Positions 43,643 through 52,781 of a DNA stretch of 64,000 nucleotides are shown in pieces. Origin of the DNA: an uncultured Rhizobiaceae group bacterium. GTDB lineage: Bacteria > Pseudomonadota > Alphaproteobacteria > Rhizobiales > Rhizobiaceae. The notes beneath the pieces were generated by a model. The model had not been told where the DNA came from. It made no database searches and was given only the letters and a program-made list of their open reading frames with translations. A program made the position numbers and the translations under genes. The number at the start of each line of letters is the position of its first letter. Position 1 is the first letter of the stretch. The stretch lies in assembly GCA_937930845.1 (NCBI GenBank), contig CALHBJ010000012.1, positions 1 to 64,000 of the forward strand, given 5' to 3'.

Positions 43643-44284
43643 CTAGCGGCTGAACGAGATCGCCCCGCCACTGGTGGTCGAACCATCGTAGCGGCTGTCG
43701 TTAGACTTGAACAACGTGGCAGCGTTAGACCCGGCAGAATTGACCAACACGACCTGCGAACCTTTTACGTCCCAGGCCTGCACATCGGATATCGCCTGTG
43801 CGGAACATCCCCGAGAAGCGGCACGGAAACCGCCGGACCATTTGGTCAAAGCCAGGAATATCTGACAATTCGATCCCCCGGTGCTCACCGTCCAGGCACC
43901 CACCAGCGCTTCCTTGGTCAGCGGCTTGCTGTCCTTGGGAGGCTCAACCTTGGCAACTTCAACGGGTTTTTCAGGCTCCGGAACAGGTGTCTCAACCGGC
44001 GTCACCTGCGAAGGTGTGGGTGGCGTTGGGCCACCGCTGACCGGGTCAAGCTGGGCTTGATTAACTGGTGTCAACGGGGTTGGTGTCAACGGCGTCGCCG
44101 GGCGCTGCTGTGTTGGCAGCAAACCCCCTTGATTTAAGTTGGTCGAGCGCGTGCAACCGGCCAAAACAACACTGGCGCAAAGCGCAGCAACAACCATGCC
44201 GGTTGTGGGCGCACGGCCAATGGGGGTGCGCGACAAACGACTTTGCGGTGCCAAAAATGTCATGGCTAATTTCCTCGTACTCAT
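43643..44284 (-). CDS. Omp19-like lipoprotein, AprI/Inh protease-inhibitor domain
   Basis: About 213 residues. A lipobox VVLAGC (Cys at residue 44 from the chosen start) indicates an outer-membrane lipoprotein, though the segment before it is long, so the true start may be further in. A Pro/Thr-rich linker follows. The C-terminal domain (about 120-213) has GAWTVSTGGSNCQIFLALT, YRAASRGC-like FRAASRGC, and SRYDGSTTSGGAISFSR, matching Brucella Omp19 and the AprI/Inh metalloprotease-inhibitor fold with its disulfide. In Brucella Omp19 inhibits host proteases; here the role is inferred only. Confidence 0.85.
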   Translation of the reverse strand: MSTRKLAMTFLAPQSRLSRTPIGRAPTTGMVVAALCASVVLAGCTRSTNLNQGGLLPTQQRPATPLTPTPLTPVNQAQLDPVSGGPTPPTPSQVTPVETPVPEPEKPVEVAKVEPPKDSKPLTKEALVGAWTVSTGGSNCQIFLALTKWSGGFRAASRGCSAQAISDVQAWDVKGSQVVLVNSAGSNAATLFKSNDSRYDGSTTSGGAISFSR

Positions 44285-44483
44285 TAAATGCCGCCCAACT
44301 CTCTTGCGTCCAAGTTGCGATACAACAACGAGATCATCGGTTCTATTGCCCGACAATGCCGCGATTTTATGGTAAATTCTTTATCAATATGCAGATAATT
44401 GGCAGCTCAGGCGACTAATTCCCCTACGTTAACGGCGAAACCTCTAATCAAGGTTAACGGTTCATGCAAGCCAAACCATGTAT

Positions 44484-45110
44484 CTACCCCGCCTTGGCAG
44501 CCGGTGGCAGGCCTTTCACCACACCTGGCATCATATGCGCGGGGTCATGTGGCGAACGGGCAAAAACCCGCCGCAAAACCGGTTCAAATACCGCCAATGG
44601 CTCCTGATCATAGTGGGGATCAAACGACGATTGATCCCAACGTTCACAAAAATCAACGCAGGTCTGATAACTTGGGTGCCCCCGAAACTGCTCGCGCTGG
44701 TTCGGATCTCCCCCATAGTGATGCATGTAATAGATCATCTGAAACGTGCCATGGTGCTCCACCACCCAGGCACATTCCTCGCGCACATATGGCTTGAGGA
44801 TTGCGGCTGCAAATTTGTCGTGATTGGCCGGTGCCAGACCATCGCCAATATCATGCAGGAGGGTTGATACCACCCAGTCATCATCAGCCCCATCGCGCAA
44901 CGCCCGGGTTGCCGACTGCAAGGCATGGTCGAGACGGGATATTTGATACCCCTCCATGGTTTCAGCACCCTGACGTTCCAATTCACTCAGCAAACGGTCA
45001 GCTGTGCCTGCAATATAGGCATGTTCCTTTTGTGCCAGAAGCGCATAGTCTTCCGCCGTTCCTTGCTTCATTTGAGTGAAGCTGACGGTCGATTTATCAG
45101 AACCATCCAT
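44484..45110 (-). CDS. HD-domain protein (predicted phosphohydrolase or oxygenase-like)
   Basis: A 208-residue protein with an HD-type metal site: DHALQSATRA, then LLHDIGD (His86-Asp87), and VEHHGTFQM further on. The spacing and the GD after HDI resemble the small HD proteins related to PhnZ and to myo-inositol oxygenase, which bind two irons, but a phosphohydrolase is equally possible. No phosphonate genes are adjacent. Start at 45110 (MDGSDKS) is one of several choices. Confidence 0.75.
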   Translation of the reverse strand: MDGSDKSTVSFTQMKQGTAEDYALLAQKEHAYIAGTADRLLSELERQGAETMEGYQISRLDHALQSATRALRDGADDDWVVSTLLHDIGDGLAPANHDKFAAAILKPYVREECAWVVEHHGTFQMIYYMHHYGGDPNQREQFRGHPSYQTCVDFCERWDQSSFDPHYDQEPLAVFEPVLRRVFARSPHDPAHMMPGVVKGLPPAAKAG

Positions 45111-45248
45111 GAGAAAATCCAGGCATTTTGAAGGGGCAATCGGCCTCACCTTAGCAAGCACCCCTATGCCGCGCCAAGAGGGCGCGCTTCAGCCCTGTCT
45201 CTCGCCTGTTTCCGGCAAGTTGCCTAAACTATCTGGATAGAATGCCAG

Positions 45249-45884
45249 TCAGGAACCCTTATTGACCTTGTAACTCACACCTGGATACGCAGCTGAGCCC
45301 CAAAGCGCTTCCACCCGCTGGTCGCGGCCACAGCGGAACCGGTAATATTTGTAACGCAGGGGGTTTTTCTTGTAATAATTTTGATGATACCCCTCGGCAT
45401 CCGTCCATGGTGCCGCCTGGCGGATGGGGGTGACGATTTTCTGGCCCAGTTGGGCCTCGGCTTTGCCAAGCGATTCTTTTGCAACCTTCAATTGGGCAGC
45501 ATCAGCGGTAAAGACGGCCGTGGTATAGGCATGGCCCCGATCACAAAACTGCCCGCCCGCATCAGTTGGATCAACCGTGCGCCAAAACGTGTGGAGCAAT
45601 TGATCATAACTCACCTTGGCATCATCATAGATGACCTTGACCGCCTCCACATGACCTTCATGGTTTTTGTAGGTCGGGTTTTTCAGCGTGCCCCCGGTAT
45701 AGCCGGACACCACATCAATGACGCCATTGACGTGTTCGAAATCCTTCTCAATGCACCAAAAACAGCCGCCAGCGAAAATGGCTGTCTTTTGCGCAGCAAA
45801 GGATGACACGGCAAACGAACCGGCAATGGCAGCGCCAAGTCCAACAATCAAAACGGTGGAACGAAATTTAGAAGTGGGTTTCAT
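45249..45884 (-). CDS. msrA: Peptide methionine sulfoxide reductase MsrA, exported form
   Basis: A 211-residue MsrA. The catalytic motif GGCFWCIEKDFEHVNGV, VSGYTGG, HTFWRTVDPTDAGGQFCDRG and the C-terminal Tyr-rich region are present. An N-terminal hydrophobic segment (VLIVGLGAAIAGSFAVSSFA, then AQ) looks like a signal peptide, so this enzyme probably repairs oxidised proteins in the periplasm; most MsrA proteins are cytoplasmic. The start at 45884 places a positively charged n-region before it. Confidence 0.92.
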   Translation of the reverse strand: MKPTSKFRSTVLIVGLGAAIAGSFAVSSFAAQKTAIFAGGCFWCIEKDFEHVNGVIDVVSGYTGGTLKNPTYKNHEGHVEAVKVIYDDAKVSYDQLLHTFWRTVDPTDAGGQFCDRGHAYTTAVFTADAAQLKVAKESLGKAEAQLGQKIVTPIRQAAPWTDAEGYHQNYYKKNPLRYKYYRFRCGRDQRVEALWGSAAYPGVSYKVNKGS

Positions 45885-46074
45885 GGGTGTTATCGGGCTC
45901 ACATATGAGTGGATGGGCACAACGTGCTTTCAGATGTGCCTAATGTGAGATTCGATTGGGCAACACCAAGGCCGCAGCGCTCAACACTCCGTGAACAGGC
46001 ATAAATAATCCGGCAGCCGGGCCGCAGACAAGCCCGACCGCCGGATCAATCATATGCGGTAAAGTTCAGCCCGA

Positions 46075-46656
46075 TCAGTGACCGCGATAGCGGTGCAGCA
46101 AATCATTGCGCACCCAAACACAGCGCCGAACATTGACCTTGTGGCCATTGCGGATTTCGCGGTGATTGCGGCAAAATTCCGTGCGATTGGCGAAATTGGG
46201 CTCCACATGCCGGACCCTGCGATTGCTGCGGTGGTGACGGCGTTTGCTGCGCACCACCCGGTAGTCATCACGATAGCGGTAGCTGCGCTGCTGGTGACGT
46301 GAACGGTGATAGCGGCGCTGGCTGAAACGACGATGACTATAGCGACGCTCCCGGTAACGGCGTTCCGAGCGCGGCAGTGCCGGGCCGCTGCCCAATCGCG
46401 GATCATCAATTGAAGGCGGGTTAGGCGACACAGCCCAGCGGTCACCACGGCGATTGCGCGGGCCCCTATAATCGGGCGGAAAGCGCATGTCATCACGCAG
46501 GTTTGGCCCTCTTGGATCACCTTCATAGGTTGGATTGCCAAATTCATCGCAGCTGCCGGCGCAAACACGTTGCTGGGCAGAGACATCAGAAACCGCAATT
46601 CCGGAGAAATTCAATACAACGGCAAACAGCGCTGCCAATATTAAGGGGAGACGCAT
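46075..46656 (-). CDS. Arg-rich exported protein of unknown function
   Basis: A 193-residue protein with a signal peptide (MRLPLILAALFAVVLNFSGI, cleavage near SAQ). The mature region becomes extremely rich in Arg, Tyr, His and Ser (RRYRERRYSHRRFSQRRYHR and onward) and carries four Cys (RVCAGSC, FCRNHR, RRCVWV). CTGGAG lies 8 bases before the ATG at 46656. The composition suggests binding to nucleic acid or acidic polysaccharide, but this is speculation. An overlapping frame (46050-46598) on the same strand is open but lacks a ribosome binding site and is taken as a shadow. Confidence 0.7.
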   Translation of the reverse strand: MRLPLILAALFAVVLNFSGIAVSDVSAQQRVCAGSCDEFGNPTYEGDPRGPNLRDDMRFPPDYRGPRNRRGDRWAVSPNPPSIDDPRLGSGPALPRSERRYRERRYSHRRFSQRRYHRSRHQQRSYRYRDDYRVVRSKRRHHRSNRRVRHVEPNFANRTEFCRNHREIRNGHKVNVRRCVWVRNDLLHRYRGH

Positions 46657-46885
46657 GCACTTAACTCCAGTTCGTTTGAGACACTCAATTTACAGTGATC
46701 TCAAGTTAGATGTGCCGCATCTGGCGTAAGGATTCACCGTTTTGGCGTGTTCGTCAACCATGGCGTGAAACCGTGCGCAAAAATGTCCTGCCTTTTCAGG
46801 GGGACAAGCAGATCAAAATGTTCCAGCATCTACAAAAATGTGATCACGGGAAGGTAAATCCACCGTCCTACAACCAAAGCCCACT

Positions 46886-46913
46886 TTGACTTTCGGTTTC
46901 CATTGGCTAGAAC
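46886..46913 (+). promoter_or_regulatory. Candidate promoter of the sdhCDA operon
   Basis: TTGACT (46886-46891) and, 16 bases on, TAGAAC (46908-46913), within GGCTAGAAC. It lies 34 bases before the sdhC ATG at 46947. The rest of the 290-bp gap upstream of sdhC shows no gene. Confidence 0.5.
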
Positions 46914-46946
46914 AACGGTGACGATATCAGCGAGCCGGAGTCGGCC

Positions 46947-47357
46947 ATGAACGACGCGACAAACAGTTCGGGAGCTGCCAAAACGCGCCCGCTTTCGCCC
47001 CATTTAATGATCTATAAGCCGATACCCACCATGGTAATGTCGATTCTGCACCGCATCACCGGCGCGGCGCTTTATTTCGGCACGATCCTGGTGGCCTGGT
47101 GGCTGATCGCAGCCGCAATGGGACCGCAGGCGTTTGAAACAGCAAGCTGGTTTTTTGGCTCCATTGTCGGGCGGCTGATCCTGTTTGGATATACCTGGGC
47201 GTTGATGCATCACATGCTGGGCGGCATCAAACATCTGGTGCAGGACACCGGGGCCGGATTAGAGAAAAATTTCACCACTCTGATGGCCAAACTTCATCCG
47301 ATCGCTTCTGTCATCTTGGCGGTTTTGATCTGGGTGATCGGTTACGCGGTACGATAG
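46947..47357 (+). CDS. sdhC: Succinate dehydrogenase cytochrome b556 subunit
   Basis: A 136-residue membrane anchor with three spans. RPLSPHLMIYKP and SILHRITGAALYFG are the family signature. The heme-ligand His lies in the LMHHMLGGIKHLVQD segment. It passes electrons from the Fe-S subunit to ubiquinone. First gene of sdhCDA; sdhD follows after 11 bp. Confidence 0.97.
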   Translation: MNDATNSSGAAKTRPLSPHLMIYKPIPTMVMSILHRITGAALYFGTILVAWWLIAAAMGPQAFETASWFFGSIVGRLILFGYTWALMHHMLGGIKHLVQDTGAGLEKNFTTLMAKLHPIASVILAVLIWVIGYAVR

Positions 47358-47368
47358 GAAGACACGTT

Positions 47369-47758
47369 ATGGCCAATCAAAACGACATGCGTACCCCGCT
47401 TTCCCGCGTTCGCGGACTGGGTTCTGCCAAGGATGGCACGACCCATTTTTGGCACCAGCGGCTCACCGCAATTGCCAATATTCCGCTGATCGGTTTTTTT
47501 CTATGGACCCTGATCGCGCTGAATGGCGCTGACCATGCACAAACGGTCGCATACCTTTCCCATCCATTTGTCACTATCGTGATGTTGATGGTGCTGGGTG
47601 CCGGCATCTTTCACATGAAACTTGGCATGCAGGTGATCATTGAAGATTACGTGCATGGGGCCATGGGCAAGGCTCTGCTCATCGCCAATACATTTTTTGC
47701 ACTGTTCATGGGCATTGCCTGCGGATACGCAATCCTGAAACTCGGCTTTGGAGGCTGA
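47369..47758 (+). CDS. sdhD: Succinate dehydrogenase membrane anchor subunit
   Basis: A 129-residue anchor with three spans. TPLSRVRGLGSAKDGTTHFW is typical of alphaproteobacterial SdhD; the second heme ligand is probably His in IFHMKLGMQVIIEDYVH. AGGAAG precedes the ATG. sdhA follows 6 bp later. Confidence 0.96.
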   Translation: MANQNDMRTPLSRVRGLGSAKDGTTHFWHQRLTAIANIPLIGFFLWTLIALNGADHAQTVAYLSHPFVTIVMLMVLGAGIFHMKLGMQVIIEDYVHGAMGKALLIANTFFALFMGIACGYAILKLGFGG

Positions 47759-47764
47759 CCCCGA

Positions 47765-49618
47765 ATGGCAAAGAAAGCGGCAGCGGCAAAGAGCAGCGCA
47801 ACAACAGCAAAAAAAGCCCCGGCGCTAAAAGGCGCCTATACGTTTATCGATCACACCGTGGATGTGTGCGTCGTTGGCGCTGGCGGTGCTGGCTTGCGCG
47901 CCACACTCGGTGCAGCCCAGGCTGGCCTTAAGACCGCCTGCATCACCAAAGTTTTCCCAACCCGCTCACACACCGTTGCCGCACAGGGCGGCGTGGCAGC
48001 TTCACTTGGCAATATGGGCAAGGACAGTTGGCAGTGGCACATGTATGACACCGTCAAGGGGTCTGACTGGCTTGGGGACCAGGACGCAATTGAATATCTG
48101 TGCCGCGAAGCGCCCAAGGCCGTGTACGAACTCGACCATTTCGGTGTGCCATTTTCGCGCACCGAAGAGGGCAAAATCTACCAGCGCCCCTTTGGTGGCA
48201 TGACCACCGAATTCGGTGAAGGCCCCCCGGCCCAGCGCACCTGTGCCGCAGCAGACCGTACCGGCCACGCCATGTTGCACACGCTCTATGGTCAGAGCCT
48301 GAAATATGATGCGGAATTCTATATTGAGTATTTTGCCATTGATCTGATCATGGAAGATGGCGCGTGCCGGGGTGTTGTCGCCATGGATCTGGCGACCGGC
48401 GAAATTCACCGCTTCCGCGCCCATAAGGTTATTTTGGCAACCGGTGGCTACGGCCGCGCCTATTTCTCCTGTACCTCAGCCCATACCTGCACCGGTGATG
48501 GCAATGCCATGGTACTGCGCGCAGGACTGCCATTGCAGGACATGGAATTTGTTCAGTTCCACCCCACCGGCATTTACGGTGCGGGCTGTCTGATCACCGA
48601 AGGGTCGCGCGGCGAAGGCGGCTATCTTGTCAATTCTGAAGGCGAGCGCTTTATGGAACGCTATGCGCCATCGGCCAAAGATCTTGCATCACGTGATGTT
48701 GTCTCGCGCTCCATGACCATGGAAATCCGCGAGGGCCGCGGCGTCGGCACAAAGGGCGACCACATATATTTGCACCTTGATCATCTCGATTCTGAATTGC
48801 TGGCCGAACGACTGCCAGGCATTTCCGAATCCGCCAAAATCTTTGCCGGTGTTGATGTGACCAAGGAGCCTATCCCCGTCATTCCAACCGTGCATTACAA
48901 CATGGGCGGCATCCCAACCAATTATCACGGTGAGGTTCTCACCAAAGTCAACGGCAATCCTGACCATGTGGTCCCGGGCCTGATGGCCGTTGGCGAAGCC
49001 GCTTGCGTTTCGGTTCACGGCGCAAACCGTCTCGGCTCCAACTCCCTGATCGATCTTGTGGTGTTTGGCCGGGCGGCTGGTATGCGCTGCGCAGAAACTG
49101 TGCAGGCCGGTTCCGGCCATGCGCCGCTGCCAGCTGATGCCGGGGAGAATTCACTCTCACGCCTTGACCATTTCCGCCATGCCGATGGCGATACGCCAAC
49201 CGCAAAACTGCGCGATGAAATGCAGGCAACGATGCAATCCAATTGTGCGGTATTCCGCACCTCGGAAATTCTCGATGAAGGCCACGAAAAAATTCATCAG
49301 GTCTGGGGTGGTACGGACGATATCCACGTGGAAGATCGCGGCCTGATCTGGAACACTGATCTGGTTGAAACCCTGGAATATGACAACCTCATTTCCCAGG
49401 CAGTGGTGACGATGGATTCAGCACAGAACCGCAAGGAAAGCCGTGGCGCCCATGCCCACGAAGACTTCCCAGATCGCGACGACAAAAACTGGATGCACCA
49501 CACGTTGGCTTTCGCCGATGTGGACAAGAAAACGGTCAAACTCGATGACCGTCCGGTCCACACCTATACGCTGTCCAATGAAGTCAGCTATATCAAGCCG
49601 AAGGCACGTGTGTATTAG
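47765..49618 (+). CDS. sdhA: Succinate dehydrogenase flavoprotein subunit
   Basis: A 617-residue FAD subunit that oxidises succinate. [19 protein letters not shown] is the dinucleotide motif. The covalent-FAD His lies in [14 protein letters not shown], and active-site segments include [14 protein letters not shown] and [10 protein letters not shown]. The first 24 residues are a Lys/Ala-rich tail ([20 protein letters not shown]) not usual for SdhA, which mostly begins a few residues before the HTVDVCVVG-like strand. The next gene lies on the opposite strand, so sdhB is not in the same immediate run. Confidence 0.97.
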   Translation: MAKKAAAAKSSATTAKKAPALKGAYTFIDHTVDVCVVGAGGAGLRATLGAAQAGLKTACITKVFPTRSHTVAAQGGVAASLGNMGKDSWQWHMYDTVKGSDWLGDQDAIEYLCREAPKAVYELDHFGVPFSRTEEGKIYQRPFGGMTTEFGEGPPAQRTCAAADRTGHAMLHTLYGQSLKYDAEFYIEYFAIDLIMEDGACRGVVAMDLATGEIHRFRAHKVILATGGYGRAYFSCTSAHTCTGDGNAMVLRAGLPLQDMEFVQFHPTGIYGAGCLITEGSRGEGGYLVNSEGERFMERYAPSAKDLASRDVVSRSMTMEIREGRGVGTKGDHIYLHLDHLDSELLAERLPGISESAKIFAGVDVTKEPIPVIPTVHYNMGGIPTNYHGEVLTKVNGNPDHVVPGLMAVGEAACVSVHGANRLGSNSLIDLVVFGRAAGMRCAETVQAGSGHAPLPADAGENSLSRLDHFRHADGDTPTAKLRDEMQATMQSNCAVFRTSEILDEGHEKIHQVWGGTDDIHVEDRGLIWNTDLVETLEYDNLISQAVVTMDSAQNRKESRGAHAHEDFPDRDDKNWMHHTLAFADVDKKTVKLDDRPVHTYTLSNEVSYIKPKARVY

Positions 49619-49624
49619 AAGGAC

Positions 49625-50182
49625 TTAGTTTCCCAGAAGCTCATCCAATATGCCTTTGATCTCAACCCGTTTGCCATTGGCAAAATCAGGTTGATAGCTT
49701 GGCTTGCGCACCGGATATTCGGTGGCCCTGCCATCATTGGACCATTTGTTTTCAAAGAACAGGTCACTTTCTTTGCGGCGGCGGGGAATGATTTCCGGAG
49801 GTTTGCTCCAGTTCATGATGGCAGCCCAGGCTCCAGGCACATCACCCTCTTTCCATAACCGCACCCATTTGGCCCGTTTGATGCCACCGGTATTGTAATG
49901 GAAAGACAATGCCGCCGCGAATTGCGCCTCGCTCATGGCATGCCTGTCAAATGCCTCAAGCACATCCGGCATATAGCGGGTACGCAGTGCCCATTCGAAA
50001 ATTTCCAGACACCGACGCAGGGACTGGGGCGTGTCTTTGTAACGCGGATAGACTTTGTGGCCGGAAGCCGAAGTAATGCCAACGCCCCAGGTCCAAACAC
50101 CCACGCTGTCCTTATACGCTTCACGAACGATCGCCTCGTGCGAGACAATTTCCATCGCCACATTGGCTGTAATTTTCTTCAT
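49625..50182 (-). CDS. Phage-type lysozyme (GH24-like)
   Basis: A 185-residue protein with the T4-lysozyme catalytic pattern Glu-8x-Asp-5x-Thr (Glu16, Asp25, Thr31) in SHEAIVREAYKDSVGVWTWG, followed by the AALSFHYNTGGI segment of the family. It would cleave the peptidoglycan glycan backbone. No signal peptide or SAR anchor is seen, so export would need a holin or other route. It ends 6 bp from the sdhA stop, convergent, and with the next gene it separates sdhA from sdhB. Similar lysozymes occur with gene transfer agents in Alphaproteobacteria; no phage genes are near here. Confidence 0.85.
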   Translation of the reverse strand: MKKITANVAMEIVSHEAIVREAYKDSVGVWTWGVGITSASGHKVYPRYKDTPQSLRRCLEIFEWALRTRYMPDVLEAFDRHAMSEAQFAAALSFHYNTGGIKRAKWVRLWKEGDVPGAWAAIMNWSKPPEIIPRRRKESDLFFENKWSNDGRATEYPVRKPSYQPDFANGKRVEIKGILDELLGN

Positions 50183-50390
50183 GACAAGTTCCTCTGTAAC
50201 CTGCCCCTACCGAGAGTCTGACGCGCGATACGCTACTGTGTCAAATGGTGCGGGGCTTACAGTTAATGGGTTTGCGCAATTCCAGGCTCCACAATTAATC
50301 ATCTTGCAATGTTGTCGATCAAAGTCACTAGGCTAAGTCAGGGCCTGTGCTACAGAGTTCCACAGAGGGAACTTGCGAGGATAAGATATT

Positions 50391-51146
50391 TTGGGAATCG
50401 TGGATTACTATTATCCAGAAACTACGGCTGGAGGGTTCACACGCAACGACGAAGCAATTGAACTGTATTCAAGAATAAACGCATTGATCACACCTGCTTC
50501 AGTCGTAATCGACCTTGGCGCAGGCCGCGGTGAGCGCTTCCATGGCAACACAACCAATGCATTCAGCCTTGCCTTGTGCCGTTTGCAGGGGAAAGTCGGC
50601 AAACTGATTGGCATTGATGTGGATGATGCCATTGCCAATCATCCTCATCTGGATGAACGGCATGTGGTTGAGTTTGACCAACCGCTGCCTGTGGCCAGTG
50701 CAAGCGCTGATCTCATCCTGTCTGAATGGGTTCTGGAACACGTGGAAGACAGTGAAAATTTTGCCCGTGAAGTGGACCGTGTTCTCGCCCCAGGCGGCTG
50801 GTTTTGTGCACTTACTCCAAACGCCAATGGATATGTGGGGCTGACCAACCGCATCCTGTCCAGCACCATAAAAACCAGATTGCTCAGCAAAGTCTGGCCA
50901 GGGCGCAACGAAATCGACGTCTTTCCCACCCATTATCGATTGAATTCAAGCCATGATCTGGAGCGCTTGTTTCCTTCAGAATTGTGGGAACACTGTTCCT
51001 ATTATTCCAATCCTGCACCCAAATATCATGGCGACAAGTCGTGGGCATTTCGCTTGATTGAATTGTATCAAGGCCTCGTTCCCAATGCGCTGAAGACCAA
51101 TATGATGATCTTCATTCGAAAACGTGAAGGCACATCTGCGTTGTAA
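50391..51146 (+). CDS. Class I SAM-dependent methyltransferase
   Basis: A 251-residue protein with motif I VIDLGAGRGERF, the acidic end of strand 2 in LIGIDVDDAI, and a motif IV-V region ADLILSEWVLEHVED, all typical of class I methyltransferases. The C-terminal half (NRILSSTIKTRLLSKVWPG) resembles methyltransferases of lipid or sugar clusters, but the substrate is not evident. Start is TTG at 50391 or GTG at 50400; GAGGATAAG lies about ten bases upstream. It stands alone between the lysozyme and sdhB. Confidence 0.8.
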   Translation: MGIVDYYYPETTAGGFTRNDEAIELYSRINALITPASVVIDLGAGRGERFHGNTTNAFSLALCRLQGKVGKLIGIDVDDAIANHPHLDERHVVEFDQPLPVASASADLILSEWVLEHVEDSENFAREVDRVLAPGGWFCALTPNANGYVGLTNRILSSTIKTRLLSKVWPGRNEIDVFPTHYRLNSSHDLERLFPSELWEHCSYYSNPAPKYHGDKSWAFRLIELYQGLVPNALKTNMMIFIRKREGTSAL

Positions 51147-51240
51147 CCGCAAATGTGCCCCCTATGAGACAATAAGAGCATTTAAATTCGCGGCTGTTCT
51201 GTTAGGTTGACCCCATAATTCGAACTCTCAGTGATACGTT

Positions 51241-52026
51241 ATGGTTGAACTCGCTCTCCCCAAAAACTCCCGCATCGAAGATGGCAAGGTGTGGACCAAA
51301 ATTGCGTCTGATACGCCAGCGCCTGCGCGCGAGTTTCGCATCTACCGCTGGTCGCCCGATGACGACAATAATCCCCGCATCGACACCTATACTGTCAACA
51401 CGGATGATTGTGGGCCCATGGTGCTGGATGCCCTGATCTGGATTAAATCCAACATCGACCCCACGCTCACATTCCGCCGTTCCTGCCGTGAAGGCATTTG
51501 CGGCTCCTGCGCCATGAATATCGACGGGACCAACACACTGGCCTGCACCAAGGGCATGGATGAAGTGGAAGGCGCGGTTAAGATTTATCCCCTGCCTCAC
51601 ATGCCGGTGGTCAAGGATCTGGTGCCCGATCTAACGAATTTTTACGCCCAGCACCGCTCCATCGAACCCTATTTGAAAACGGTCACACCAAAGCCGGAAA
51701 AAGAATGGAAACAATCACCGGAAGATCGTGAAAAACTCGACGGTCTTTACGAGTGCATCATGTGCGCCTGCTGTTCCACCTCATGCCCGTCCTATTGGTG
51801 GAATGGCGACCGTTATCTTGGGCCAGCTACCCTGTTGCAGGCCTATCGCTGGCTCATTGATTCCCGCGATGAAGCCACCGGTGAACGGCTCGACAATCTT
51901 GAAGACCCATTCCGCCTGTACCGCTGTCACACAATCATGAATTGTGCCCAGGCATGTCCAAAAGGGTTGAACCCTGCCAAGGCGATTGCTGAAATCAAGA
52001 AGATGATGGTTGAACGCCGCGTTTGA
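51241..52026 (+). CDS. sdhB: Succinate dehydrogenase iron-sulfur subunit
   Basis: A 261-residue subunit with three Fe-S clusters. The [2Fe-2S] ligands lie in [15 protein letters not shown]; the [4Fe-4S] and [3Fe-4S] ligands in [16 protein letters not shown] and [11 protein letters not shown]. It bridges SdhA to the membrane anchor. The gene is about 1.6 kb downstream of sdhA, separated by a lysozyme gene on the other strand and a methyltransferase gene, so it probably needs its own promoter. The ribosome binding site is weak. Confidence 0.97.
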   Translation: MVELALPKNSRIEDGKVWTKIASDTPAPAREFRIYRWSPDDDNNPRIDTYTVNTDDCGPMVLDALIWIKSNIDPTLTFRRSCREGICGSCAMNIDGTNTLACTKGMDEVEGAVKIYPLPHMPVVKDLVPDLTNFYAQHRSIEPYLKTVTPKPEKEWKQSPEDREKLDGLYECIMCACCSTSCPSYWWNGDRYLGPATLLQAYRWLIDSRDEATGERLDNLEDPFRLYRCHTIMNCAQACPKGLNPAKAIAEIKKMMVERRV

Positions 52027-52058
52027 CGACCATCTGATCTGAAAAATCTGAAATCGAC

Positions 52059-52781
52059 TTAGCCGATCAGTTTGAATTCTTGACTCAGATGCGCACGGCG
52101 GCGATCAAGTTCGCGCGTCCATATGCGATCATTGCCTTTCCAGCCCGCATTTTCCGGTTCAATAAAACTCACATCATGCCGCCCCTCAAGGCCAGCTTCT
52201 GCCCGGTCGGCGCGGGTCACAAAATGCACCATGCATTCCTGCCCAAAACAGGCTTCCAACGCGCTGTGAAACTGATTGATCACCCGCTCGCTGAGGAAAC
52301 TTTGGTCAGCCTCATCGGCCCTGAAAATATCGCGCAGCAAATTGCCTTGGGAATTGGAGAACACGAACAGTGTGGACTGGGGGCTCAATAATTTGAACTT
52401 GGTGCGCTGATAGGCGAATTTCGACAGCTCCCGATCCATCGTATTGTTGATTTTCAAGGCGCGGGTTTTGGGATCGTTGGCAGCCTTTGGCCCGTCACGA
52501 AACCAGTGCCAGAACCAAAGGCGCTTTTGGGCCCAATAGGCATGGCCGCGCTCTGGCGTAATGTCGCCGGGCTCAAACCCCGGCAACCCTTCACTGATCC
52601 ATCTGCTGGTGGCATCCGCTGAAGCCGCCATCCAGTCCATCGGACCGGAAATGTGAGAAATAGCCTCACGCGCCTCGGCATATTTGCCCAATTGATGGGC
52701 TGTTTGACACGACATGCCAATGCCCGCGACCTGGGTGACAATTCCAGGCAAAGGACGGGCCGTCATTGTGCTGGGAGTCAT
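52059..52781 (-). CDS. DUF1796-like putative cysteine peptidase
   Basis: About 240 residues (the start may be 52766 or 52829; none has a clear ribosome binding site). The N-terminal GIGMSCQTAHQLGKY and SGPMDWMAASADA match the DUF1796 pattern (Cys near the start and a PFDW-like turn), a papain-like fold of unknown substrate. In the C-terminal part TLFVFSNSQG is a strand typical of the family. No signal peptide. It is convergent with sdhB and 32 bp from its end. Confidence 0.7.
   Translation of the reverse strand: MTPSTMTARPLPGIVTQVAGIGMSCQTAHQLGKYAEAREAISHISGPMDWMAASADATSRWISEGLPGFEPGDITPERGHAYWAQKRLWFWHWFRDGPKAANDPKTRALKINNTMDRELSKFAYQRTKFKLLSPQSTLFVFSNSQGNLLRDIFRADEADQSFLSERVINQFHSALEACFGQECMVHFVTRADRAEAGLEGRHDVSFIEPENAGWKGNDRIWTRELDRRRAHLSQEFKLIG

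Noticed and set aside
46050-46598. Second open frame over the Arg-rich protein
   Set aside because: Starts with no ribosome binding site and lacks the signal peptide of the 46075-46656 frame; explained by the biased composition.
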